This document shows positions 1 to 6,465 of a stretch of DNA of 7,262 bases, piece after piece; the first letter of the stretch is position 1, and every line of letters starts with the position of its first letter. The notes beneath the pieces are model-generated. The model saw only the letters and a program-made list of their open reading frames with translations. It was not told the origin of the DNA and searched no databases. Position numbers and translations under genes: made by a program. Origin of the DNA: an uncultured Bacteroidales bacterium (GTDB taxonomy: Bacteria > Bacteroidota > Bacteroidia > Bacteroidales > Paludibacteraceae); contig CALGCU010000009.1 of assembly GCA_937886455.1 (NCBI GenBank), positions 1 to 7,262 of the forward strand. Direction: 5' to 3'.

Positions 1-1
1 G

Positions 2-1096
2 GTTACACTTGACCAAAAACTTAATGTGGTGGTACTTGAAGTGGACAACGACGAAAAGAAACGTATCGCTTTGGGCTTGAAACAACTCACTCCTCACCCA
101 TGGGACGCTTTGAATGCTGACCTTAAAGTAGGTGACAAAGTAACTGGTAAAGTGGTTGTAATGGCTGACTACGGTGCATTCGTTGAAATCGCTCCGGGAG
201 TTGAAGGACTTATCCACGTTTCTGAAATGAGTTGGTCACAACACTTGCGCTCTGCTCAAGACTTCCTCAAAGTGGGTGACGAAGTTGAAGCTGTTGTGTT
301 GACACTCGACCGCGAAGAACGCAAAATGTCTTTGGGTATCAAACAACTCAAAGCTGACCCATGGGAAACTGTTGAAACTAAATATGCAGTAGGTACTCAA
401 CACAACGCTAAAGTACGCAACTTCACCAACTTTGGTGTGTTCGTGGAAATTGAAGAAGGTGTTGACGGACTTATCCACATCTCTGACCTCTCTTGGACTA
501 AGAAAATCAAACACCCATCTGAATTTACTCAAATTGGTGCTGAAATTGAAGTACAAGTGCTTGAAATCGACAAGGAAAACCGTCGTTTGAGCCTCGGCCA
601 CAAACAATTGGAAGAAAATCCATGGGATGTACTCGAAACAACATTCACTGTAGATAGCATTCACGAAGGTACTATCGCTGAAATCATGGATAAAGGTGCT
701 GTGATCACATTGCCTTACGGAGTAGAAGGATTCGCTCCTGTAAAACAATTGGTGAAAGAAGATGGATCACAAGCTAAAGCAGGTGAAACTGTTGCTTTCA
801 AAGTAACTGAATTCAACAAAGATGCTAAACGCATCGTTCTTTCTCACACTCGTACCTACGATGATAAGAAAGAAGAAGTTGAACAACCTAAAAAACGTCG
901 CACCAAAAAAGAAGAGCACGTAGCTACTCCTGTTTTGGAAAAAACTACATTAGGTGACCTCCAAACACTTTCTGAATTGAAAGAACAAATGGATGCTGCT
1001 GCTTTGGAAAAATTAGCTGCTAAAGAAGAAAAGAAAGCTGCTAAAAAAACCGCTAAAAAAGCTGAAGAAGCACAAGAAACTGAATCAGCTGAATAA
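2..1096 (+). CDS. rpsA: 30S ribosomal protein S1, C-terminal part (5' end outside window)
   Basis: Ribosomal protein S1 binds mRNA on the small subunit and helps load it for initiation, which matters in Bacteroidetes because most mRNAs lack a Shine-Dalgarno. The frame is open from base 2 to the TAA at 1094-1096, giving 364 residues; the GTG at 26 is internal, not a start. Three S1 (OB-fold) repeats are visible, at bases 125-349, 383-607 and 644-850, after the tail of an earlier one. The first two carry the hallmark pattern G-x-F-V-E-I, G-V-(E/D)-G-L-I-H-(V/I)-S and end in LGxKQL...PW; the third is more divergent (GFAPVKQL). A Lys/Ala/Glu-rich tail of about 80 residues follows. Bacteroidetes S1 is usually near 590-600 residues, so roughly 40% is missing upstream. 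Codon use is strongly biased (AAC, TTC, GAC, CAA), as expected for a highly expressed gene and unlike the downstream genes. Confidence 0.97.
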   Translation, partial: VTLDQKLNVVVLEVDNDEKKRIALGLKQLTPHPWDALNADLKVGDKVTGKVVVMADYGAFVEIAPGVEGLIHVSEMSWSQHLRSAQDFLKVGDEVEAVVLTLDREERKMSLGIKQLKADPWETVETKYAVGTQHNAKVRNFTNFGVFVEIEEGVDGLIHISDLSWTKKIKHPSEFTQIGAEIEVQVLEIDKENRRLSLGHKQLEENPWDVLETTFTVDSIHEGTIAEIMDKGAVITLPYGVEGFAPVKQLVKEDGSQAKAGETVAFKVTEFNKDAKRIVLSHTRTYDDKKEEVEQPKKRRTKKEEHVATPVLEKTTLGDLQTLSELKEQMDAAALEKLAAKEEKKAAKKTAKKAEEAQETESAE

Positions 1097-1121
1097 GCCA
1101 CTGTCAGATTCTAAATAAGCA

Positions 1122-1155
1122 AGAGGGTGTGTCAATTTGTTTTGACACACCCTCT
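1122..1155 (+). terminator. Perfect 14-bp hairpin after rpsA, probable intrinsic terminator
   Basis: The arms 1122-1135 and 1142-1155 are exact reverse complements (AGAGGGTGTGTCAA / TTGACACACCCTCT) around a 6-base loop, TTTGTT. The hairpin lies 25 bases after the rpsA stop, where a terminator is expected. The bases after the stem (CTTGTTATCCCC) form only a poor U-tract, so it could instead be a 3'-end stabilising hairpin or a leaky terminator. The perfect stem is seen directly; its role is inferred. Confidence 0.75.
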
Positions 1156-1256
1156 CTTGTTATCCCCGTTATCATACCGTTACCATTATATAGGAGTAAG
1201 GTAGAAGTAAGATACAAAGCAAGTATAAATTTACCATACTTCCGCAACTCTCATTC

Positions 1257-1287
1257 TTGCAACTTCTCTCTCCTTATACTATCTTTG
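1257..1287 (+). promoter_or_regulatory. Candidate Bacteroides-type promoter, distal
   Basis: TTG at 1257-1259 is followed after 20 bases by TATCTTTG at 1280-1287. This fits the known Bacteroidetes primary sigma consensus (TTG or TTTG, 19-21 bases, TAnnTTTG). Transcription would start near 1294, giving a leader of about 190 bases before the deacetylase start and including the inverted repeat at 1310-1344. It is a sequence match only. Confidence 0.5.
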
Positions 1288-1309
1288 AATAAGATATACG
1301 GCACTCGCT

Positions 1310-1344
1310 GTGAGAAATATTCAAGCAAACTTCATATTTCTCGC
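1310..1344. repeat. Inverted repeat in the leader region
   Basis: The arms GAGAAATAT (1312-1320) and ATATTTCTC (1334-1342) are exact reverse complements with a 13-base spacer. In RNA they extend by one U-G wobble (1311/1343) and one G-C pair (1310/1344). It lies downstream of the distal candidate promoter and would be transcribed from it. The stem is AT-rich and has no U-tract, so it is not a convincing terminator; it could be a leader hairpin, an operator or chance. Confidence 0.4.
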
Positions 1345-1414
1345 TCATTTGTATTTATCTTTGCATGTATCCCAATATAGACTGCACATCAGCATAAAAA
1401 ATAAATCAATTTAT

Positions 1415-1445
1415 TTTGTTCTGCTTTCGCTTTACACTATCTTTG
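1415..1445 (+). promoter_or_regulatory. Bacteroides-type promoter proximal to the deacetylase operon
   Basis: TTTG at 1415-1418, a 19-base spacer and TATCTTTG at 1438-1445 match the Bacteroidetes housekeeping promoter consensus in both elements and in spacing. Transcription would start near 1452, leaving a leader of about 30 bases before the ATG at 1483 that contains the strong ribosome binding site. This is the best promoter candidate in the window and probably drives the downstream gene series. Confidence 0.7.
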
Positions 1446-1471
1446 TAAAAGATTGTAAAAATAGGTTGATG

Positions 1472-1478
1472 AAGGAGG
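1472..1478 (+). promoter_or_regulatory. Strong Shine-Dalgarno site of the deacetylase gene
   Basis: AAGGAGG at 1472-1478 continues as AAGGAGGTG to 1480, complementary over nine bases to the usual 16S rRNA 3' end. The spacer from GGAGG to the ATG at 1483 is 4 bases, which is short but workable. It supports 1483 over the next in-frame ATG at 1510. Such a site is unusual in this phylum, and none of the other starts in the window has one. Confidence 0.75.
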
Positions 1479-1482
1479 TGGC

Positions 1483-2091
1483 ATGCTGAAATATCAAATA
1501 CCAACTTGGATGCAAAGGTGCTATAGAGGAGTTACATGGAGAAGGAAAACTACTCAAAAAGTAATCTATATCACCTTTGATGATGGTTGTGTACCGGAAG
1601 TAACACCGAAAGTGCTAAAGGTGTTGAATGAAAAAGGCGTCAAAGCTACGTTTTTCTGTGTGGGGGACAATGTGCGAAAATACCCGAATTTGTTTGAACA
1701 AATCAAATCGGAAGGACACAGAGTTGGAAACCACACCTACAACCACTTAAAAGGAATAAAAACTCCCTTAAAAACCTATTTGGATAATGTACACTTAGCT
1801 AATATGTTAATAGAAAGCAACTTGTTTAGACCCCCTTATGGAAAAATGACTAATCAACAAAAAAAGTTGCTGGCTAAAGATTATGAAATCGTATTGTGGG
1901 ATGTACTGACCAATGATTATGACCCAAGAGTGACTCTGGAAGAGTTGATATACCAAACACAGAGACACACAAGGAATGGATCGGTTATTGTCTTTCACGA
2001 CTCCATCAAAGCAGCAGAACGAATGTTACCAGCACTGCCCAAATTGATTGATATATGGAAAGAACAAGGTTACGCATTTGAGACATTGTAA
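1483..2091 (+). CDS. Polysaccharide deacetylase family protein (NodB domain)
   Basis: This 202-residue protein is a carbohydrate esterase family 4 (NodB-like) metal-dependent deacetylase, a family that removes acetyl groups from N-acetylated or O-acetylated polysaccharides. All five NodB motifs are present: TFDDG at 31-35 (catalytic base and metal Asp), H-x-x-x-H at 84-88 (metal ligands), RPPYG at 116-120, a W-D in motif 4 at 139-140, and FHD at 171-173 (catalytic His). The domain fills almost the whole protein and no signal peptide or membrane segment is visible, so it looks cytoplasmic, unlike many exported relatives. The substrate cannot be inferred. An oddity is Cys36 directly after TFDDG, where Pro is usual. 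The start is set by the strong Shine-Dalgarno. The next gene begins 4 bases after the stop, so the two are probably co-transcribed from the promoter at 1415-1445. Confidence 0.93.
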   Translation: MLKYQIPTWMQRCYRGVTWRRKTTQKVIYITFDDGCVPEVTPKVLKVLNEKGVKATFFCVGDNVRKYPNLFEQIKSEGHRVGNHTYNHLKGIKTPLKTYLDNVHLANMLIESNLFRPPYGKMTNQQKKLLAKDYEIVLWDVLTNDYDPRVTLEELIYQTQRHTRNGSVIVFHDSIKAAERMLPALPKLIDIWKEQGYAFETL

Positions 2092-2095
2092 AGGA

Positions 2096-3364
2096 ATGAA
2101 AGAAGATTTTCTATATTACATCTGGGAACAAAAATTGTTTGCTTCTTTACCCCAAACAACTACTGACGGAACTACTGTTGAAGTGATAGATGTGGGCAAA
2201 AGAAATAATTTGTCGGGACCGGACTTTTTCAACGCTAAAGTGCGTATAGGAGACACTATGTGGGTGGGAAATGTAGAAATGCACTGCAAAGCATCGGATT
2301 GGTATAAACACGACCATCAAAATGACCCTTCCTACGACAATGTAATTCTGCATGTCATCATGGAGAATGACCTAAATGTAATGAGAGCAAGTGGAGAACC
2401 TCTTCCACAAATGCTAATTAAGTGGCCTGAATGGTTGGAAGGCAACTACAAAGAACTCTCAATGGCTAAACCGCCTATTCATTGCCAGAAAAAAGTAGGA
2501 CTCATTCCTGAAATCTTCATCACGGACTGGAAAAACAGATTGGTCATTGAAAGATGGCAACTCAAACATGACACCATTGAGCAAATGCTCCAACAAAATG
2601 CAAATAATTGGGAGGAAACATTCTATTGGATGATGGCACGTAATTTTGGCTTTCACACCAATAGTCTGCCCTTTGAATGGACAGCACGCTCACTACCACT
2701 ATTGTACATTGCCAAACACAAAAATAGTTTGACACAGATAGAAGCCATGTTGTATGGACAAGCCGGACTCCTCCCCACAACGCCTCAAGATGATTATTCT
2801 GAAAAACTTATCAGAGAATACACTTTCTTAAAAAACAAGTTTAACCTAATACCAATCAAGCAAGGTATATGGAAAAAAGGAGGAGTCAGACCTGCTAATT
2901 CTCCCTATGTACGGGTGGCACAATTTGCTGCTCTATTACATCAATCTAGCAAACTGTTTTCCAAGATATTGGAAATTGATAAAGTACAAGACTTTTACGA
3001 CTTGTTTCAAGTACAACCATCTGACTACTGGAAAATACACACGCAATTTGGCACAGAAGGAAAAGAAAGCAAAAAGATATTGGGAAAAAGTTCGATTGAT
3101 ACCATCTTGATTAACACTGTTTTTCCTACTCTGTTTGTATATGGCAGGAGTAGAGACAACGAAAATATCACTGAAAGAGCAATTGACTTCCTACAAAAAC
3201 TACCGGCTGAAAGAAATAACATTATTGATAAATGGGAAGAAGCTGGCATAAAGGCTAAAAACGCATTTGATACACAAGCTTTGTTGCAGTTGTGGCATTG
3301 TTATTGCAACGAAAAAAACTGCCTGAGATGTAGAATTGGACATCAACTACTCACACGCAAATAA
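2096..3364 (+). CDS. DUF2851 family protein
   Basis: This 422-residue protein of unknown function matches the Bacteroidetes DUF2851 family as I remember it, including its usual length. Characteristic blocks are VEVIDVG-x6-GPDFFNAKV (28-49), GNVEMH-x4-DW-x2-HDH (58-74), YDNVILHV (80-87), NWEETFYWMMARNFGF (171-186), a QIEAMLYGQAGLL segment (214-226) and a C-terminal Cys cluster with C402, C404, C409 and C412, followed by RIG. I chose the ATG at 2096 because family members begin close to 'LYYIWEQKLF'. An upstream in-frame ATG at 2048 would add 16 residues that overlap the deacetylase and look unrelated. There is no signal peptide, so it is likely cytosolic. The gene sits 4 bases after the deacetylase and 7 before the lipoprotein, suggesting translational coupling. 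The clustered D, E and H residues of the N-terminal half could be a metal site. Confidence 0.9.
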   Translation: MKEDFLYYIWEQKLFASLPQTTTDGTTVEVIDVGKRNNLSGPDFFNAKVRIGDTMWVGNVEMHCKASDWYKHDHQNDPSYDNVILHVIMENDLNVMRASGEPLPQMLIKWPEWLEGNYKELSMAKPPIHCQKKVGLIPEIFITDWKNRLVIERWQLKHDTIEQMLQQNANNWEETFYWMMARNFGFHTNSLPFEWTARSLPLLYIAKHKNSLTQIEAMLYGQAGLLPTTPQDDYSEKLIREYTFLKNKFNLIPIKQGIWKKGGVRPANSPYVRVAQFAALLHQSSKLFSKILEIDKVQDFYDLFQVQPSDYWKIHTQFGTEGKESKKILGKSSIDTILINTVFPTLFVYGRSRDNENITERAIDFLQKLPAERNNIIDKWEEAGIKAKNAFDTQALLQLWHCYCNEKNCLRCRIGHQLLTRK

Positions 3365-3371
3365 AAAAGAA

Positions 3372-5189
3372 ATGAAGAAGAATACTTGGCATAGTTACTT
3401 TCGCATCATAGCGCTAATCCTTATAGCATGGACGGTACGTTCATGTGCCAATAGAGGACAAGGTCCACAAGGAGGGCCTAAGGATACAACACCACCAAAA
3501 GTGCTTAAAGAAATACCGGAAAATGGTGCATTAAACTATCGAGCCAAGCAAATTGAGGTGGATTTTGATGAATTGATATTGACCGACAAAGTAATGGACA
3601 ATGTGGTAATTTCACCTCCCCAACTAAAACTACCAGACATCAAAACAAGAGGAAAGAAACTATTGGTGGTGTTTAATGAGGAACTGAAAGATAGTACCAC
3701 TTATACGATACAATTTGGGAATGCTATTGTGGATAACAACGAAAAGAATCCGCTTCCCAACTACACATTTGCATTCTCTACCGGTGATGTAATCGACTCC
3801 CTACAGATAACAGGCCATGTACTGGAAGCGGAGAACCTAAATCCGGTGTTAGGTGTTTACGCAGGAATTCATCATGTCGGCGACTCCCTCATCATGAAGC
3901 AACCTTTTATGCGTGTGGCCAAAACAGACTCCGCTGGAGGATTTGCCATCAAGAATATAAGACAAGGAAACTATTCTGTTTATGCACTCACCGACAATAG
4001 CAGAGACTATATCTATCAACAGGGGGAAGGTATGGCATTCACCGATTCCATAATTACTCCAAGTGTGTACAATGAATGGAGAAATGACACCGTGTGGACT
4101 GACTCTGCAACTGTTGATACCATTAAACGAGTATTAACACCTATCTATGCTCCTAATGACGTGATATTATATCACTTCAAAAGCAATAAGAGTCATCGCC
4201 AATTCATGAAATACGACCGTAAAGAACAACACTATTTTACTTTGTACTTTAGTGCGCCGTCAGATAGTACTCCCACTATCACACCTCTCACTCATGATTG
4301 GACAGCAGCCATGATGATGCAATGTAATGCAACGAATGACACCCTCACATGTTGGCTCACTGATTCATTAGTGATAGGTATGGACTCATTGGAGTTTCTG
4401 CTCACATACCAAAAGACTGATTCTGTGTACAACCTTTATGAACAGACTGACACCATGCAAGTGGTGTACAGAAAACCACGTTCATCTAAGAAACAATCAG
4501 CAACAGATAATCAAGCTAAATTCTTAAAGCTCACACATAATGCAACTAACTCATTTGAGATATATGATGACTTAAAGATTTATGCTTCTACTCCCATAAG
4601 TCAAATTGTGGATAGCATGATACACTTCTATGTAATGAAAGACACGGTGGCTATACCACAACCTATGACCTTGAAGACTTATGATAGTTCACAAATGGTA
4701 TTCGGCTTTTCACATAAATGGACACCTGACACACATTATCGTCTGGACATTGACTCTGCAGCATGGACAGATATATATGGAGTCCAAATAGAAAAGACTA
4801 CTCTCAAATGGAAGACAAGACCCTTAGAAGATTATGCTAATATGGTGGTGAAAATAACACCATTTGACTCATTAGCTGTATTGCAATTATTGTCGCCTAA
4901 AGATGAGGTGGTAAGGCAAAAACCTGCATTACCTGAAGGAACTACTTTTGAGAATATACGACCAGGAGACTACTACCTACGTCTGTTCATTGACTCTAAT
5001 CACGACATGAAATGGACAAGTGGTAGTTATGAAGAAAAACTACAACCTGAAAAAGTGATATATTCGCCTAAGAAAATGACATTAAGAGCAAATTGGGACT
5101 TTGAAGAAGTATGGGACACTGAGGAATTTCCTGTATTGAAACAAAAACCCAAAGAACTACAACAAATAAAAGGAACGAAAAAAAGGTAA
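3372..5189 (+). CDS. Lipoprotein with Big_5 Ig-like domain and repeated beta modules
   Basis: This predicted 605-residue envelope lipoprotein has a positively charged N-terminus (MKKN), a hydrophobic stretch at about 12-22 and a relaxed lipobox, VRSC, with Cys25 as the likely lipidated residue. A Gly/Pro-rich linker (GQGPQGGPKDTTPP) then leads into a Big_5 (SbsA-type Ig-like) domain at about 38-140, with the typical PENG, VDFDE and YTFAFSTG patterns. Residues 143-230 form a carboxypeptidase-regulatory-like beta module (GGFAIKNIRQGNY at 189-201). Residues 391-485 look like a second, diverged Big_5 unit, and 518-580 repeat the NIRxGxY module. The protein is probably exported and anchored in an outer or inner membrane leaflet; its role is unknown, perhaps structural or in gliding or surface assembly. 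The start at 3372, 7 bases after the DUF2851 stop, places the signal peptide at the N-terminus; an earlier ATG at 3336 would add 12 hydrophilic residues within the previous gene. Confidence 0.87.
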   Translation: MKKNTWHSYFRIIALILIAWTVRSCANRGQGPQGGPKDTTPPKVLKEIPENGALNYRAKQIEVDFDELILTDKVMDNVVISPPQLKLPDIKTRGKKLLVVFNEELKDSTTYTIQFGNAIVDNNEKNPLPNYTFAFSTGDVIDSLQITGHVLEAENLNPVLGVYAGIHHVGDSLIMKQPFMRVAKTDSAGGFAIKNIRQGNYSVYALTDNSRDYIYQQGEGMAFTDSIITPSVYNEWRNDTVWTDSATVDTIKRVLTPIYAPNDVILYHFKSNKSHRQFMKYDRKEQHYFTLYFSAPSDSTPTITPLTHDWTAAMMMQCNATNDTLTCWLTDSLVIGMDSLEFLLTYQKTDSVYNLYEQTDTMQVVYRKPRSSKKQSATDNQAKFLKLTHNATNSFEIYDDLKIYASTPISQIVDSMIHFYVMKDTVAIPQPMTLKTYDSSQMVFGFSHKWTPDTHYRLDIDSAAWTDIYGVQIEKTTLKWKTRPLEDYANMVVKITPFDSLAVLQLLSPKDEVVRQKPALPEGTTFENIRPGDYYLRLFIDSNHDMKWTSGSYEEKLQPEKVIYSPKKMTLRANWDFEEVWDTEEFPVLKQKPKELQQIKGTKKR

Positions 5190-5228
5190 GTCTTTAACTA
5201 TGTAAGACTATCTGATAAAACAGATTAG
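5189..5228 (+). other. Two small hairpins in the gap before the DUF2461 gene
   Basis: AGTCTT (5189-5194) pairs with AAGACT (5204-5209) around a 9-base loop. CTATCTG (5208-5214) can pair with CAGATTAG (5221-5228) around ATAAAA, with one bulged T. The second pairing overlaps the end of the first by two bases, so complete formation of both is not possible. The second hairpin ends just before the start codon and could affect ribosome access. The stems are short and may be chance. Confidence 0.25.
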
Positions 5229-5230
5229 TT

Positions 5231-5932
5231 ATGGATGGACAAAACATACTCAACTTCTTGCGACAACTGATTGTGAATAACAATCGTGAATGGTTTGCTC
5301 AAAACAAAGAATGGTATAATGACGTGAAAGCAGAGTTTGAGAGCATGGGGGAAGTACTCATTAGACGCATAGGAGAGTTTGATCCGGATGTACGCTTTCT
5401 AAAAGCCAAAGACTGCATATTTCGCATCTATCGTGATACTCGTTTCTCCATAGATAAGACTCCCTATAAAGATCACATGGGCATATTCATTGCAGCTAAT
5501 GGTGGGCGTAAAAGCTACAGAGGAGGCTATTATTTTCATATACAGCCCGACGGGCAATCCATGTTGGCTGGCGGTGTGTGGTGTCCCACATCGGAATTAC
5601 TTAAAGAGTTACGCCAAAGTGTGTATGACAATATTGATGAACTACTGGAAATTATCAATCAACCTACGTTTAAGGCTTATTATCCATCTTTCTGGGAGAC
5701 TGAAAAACTAAAGACAGTGCCAAGAGGATTCCCAAAAGATTTTGAGTATGCAGAGTTGCTTAAGTTGAAACACTACATGGTGGAACACTATCTCACAGAC
5801 AAGGAAGTACAACAAACTGACATTATTGATAAGGCTGTTGAAGGATTCAGGATTATGCAACCATTGAATGCGTTTTTAAATTATACGGTGGATGAAGTAA
5901 TGCCCTATAATCATAGAGGCGAGAATCGATAA
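5231..5932 (+). CDS. DUF2461 domain-containing protein
   Basis: This 233-residue protein matches the DUF2461 (TIGR02453-type) family over its full length, which is usually about 220-230 residues. Family landmarks are NNREWFAQNKEWY (17-29), FRIYRDTRFSIDKTPYK (64-80), GGYYFHI (98-104), GGVWCP (114-119) and PRGFPKD (164-170). The family has no established activity to my knowledge. There is no signal peptide or membrane segment, so it is likely cytosolic. The ATG at 5231 places NFLRQL-x4-NREWF at the expected N-terminal position. It follows the lipoprotein by 41 bases; that gap contains two small hairpins but no promoter match, so co-transcription with the upstream genes is likely but unproven. 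Confidence 0.92.
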   Translation: MDGQNILNFLRQLIVNNNREWFAQNKEWYNDVKAEFESMGEVLIRRIGEFDPDVRFLKAKDCIFRIYRDTRFSIDKTPYKDHMGIFIAANGGRKSYRGGYYFHIQPDGQSMLAGGVWCPTSELLKELRQSVYDNIDELLEIINQPTFKAYYPSFWETEKLKTVPRGFPKDFEYAELLKLKHYMVEHYLTDKEVQQTDIIDKAVEGFRIMQPLNAFLNYTVDEVMPYNHRGENR

Positions 5933-5998
5933 GAATTATAGATACAAGTATATAGTAGATGTAAGAACATAAATAACAACTTATAAATATATAAAAAG

Positions 5999-6448
5999 AT
6001 GATTTTAGACAAACTTAGTAATGCAGCTCTTTATGAGCAAGTAAACCCACGCTTTGCAGCGGCGTTTAAGTTTTTAAATGAGAATGACCTATTGAATCTG
6101 CCCGCTGGCAAAGTACATTTAGAAGGTGATAATCTATTTGTGAACATTCTTGACTTCCAAGGTAAAGAAGAAAAGGATGCCAAAATGGAAACACACAATG
6201 ACTATATTGATATTCAAATTCCTATCAACGGAACAGAAACAATGGGTTGGACTCCTACTGTAGATTTAAATGAAGTTACCCATCCCTATAATCCGGAAAA
6301 AGATGTTACTTTCTTTGCTGATAAAGCAGTTAACATGCTCACAGTAGAAGCAGGTACAATGGCAATCTTTTTCCCTGAGGACGGACATCAACCGGGTATT
6401 GCTCCTGGTAAGTCTTACAGAAAGATTATTGTCAAAGTAAGAGTTTAA
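5999..6448 (+). CDS. YhcH/YjgK/YiaL family protein (DUF386, cupin-like)
   Basis: This 149-residue protein is full length for the YhcH/YjgK/YiaL family (DUF386), a cupin-like beta-barrel fold whose members are associated with sugar metabolism, for example YhcH in the E. coli sialic acid operon and EbgC in the ebg beta-galactosidase operon. The signature residues are present: ETHNDYIDIQ (64-73, including E64, H66, D71 and Q73, a probable metal and ligand site), FFPEDGHQP (124-132, with H130) and RKIIVKV (141-147, with the conserved Lys). No signal peptide is seen, so it is cytosolic. The true sugar ligand cannot be read from sequence. It lies 66 AT-rich bases after the DUF2461 gene, with no Bacteroides-type promoter match in between, and only 17 bases before the branching enzyme homologue, so those two are probably co-transcribed. 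The leader before the ATG is A-rich without a Shine-Dalgarno. Confidence 0.9.
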   Translation: MILDKLSNAALYEQVNPRFAAAFKFLNENDLLNLPAGKVHLEGDNLFVNILDFQGKEEKDAKMETHNDYIDIQIPINGTETMGWTPTVDLNEVTHPYNPEKDVTFFADKAVNMLTVEAGTMAIFFPEDGHQPGIAPGKSYRKIIVKVRV

Positions 6449-6465
6449 TTGATTTATTTTAATAT

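Larger units (their letters stand above)
1097..1482. other. Intergenic region between rpsA and the deacetylase operon
   Basis: This is a 386-base stretch without a credible gene. It contains the rpsA 3' hairpin, three copies of TATCTTTG (1280-1287, 1356-1363, 1438-1445), an inverted repeat at 1310-1344, and a strong ribosome binding site at 1472-1478. The middle TATCTTTG copy has no recognisable TTG/TTTG at the right distance upstream, so I do not call it a promoter. An 83-codon open frame at 1129-1380 begins inside the terminator hairpin and its product resembles nothing I know, so I treat it as chance. I see no tRNA or known riboswitch here. Confidence 0.7.

Noticed and set aside
236..748. 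170-codon antisense open frame within rpsA
   Set aside because: It lies wholly opposite conserved S1 repeats, and its Phe/Ser-rich composition is the expected shadow of biased codon use.
1129..1380. 83-codon open frame in the rpsA-deacetylase gap
   Set aside because: It begins inside the terminator hairpin, has no ribosome binding site and its composition resembles no protein I know. It also spans two promoter-like boxes.
2048..2095. Longer DUF2851 start at 2048
   Set aside because: The added 16 residues overlap the end of the deacetylase in another frame and do not resemble the family N-terminus. The ATG at 2096 fits the family and the operon spacing.
3336..3371. Longer lipoprotein start at 3336
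   Set aside because: It would put 12 hydrophilic residues in front of a clear signal peptide and overlap the DUF2851 gene.
5933..5998. Promoter in the AT-rich gap before the YhcH-like gene
   Set aside because: No TAnnTTTG or TTTG element is present; the AT-richness alone is normal for translation leaders in this group.
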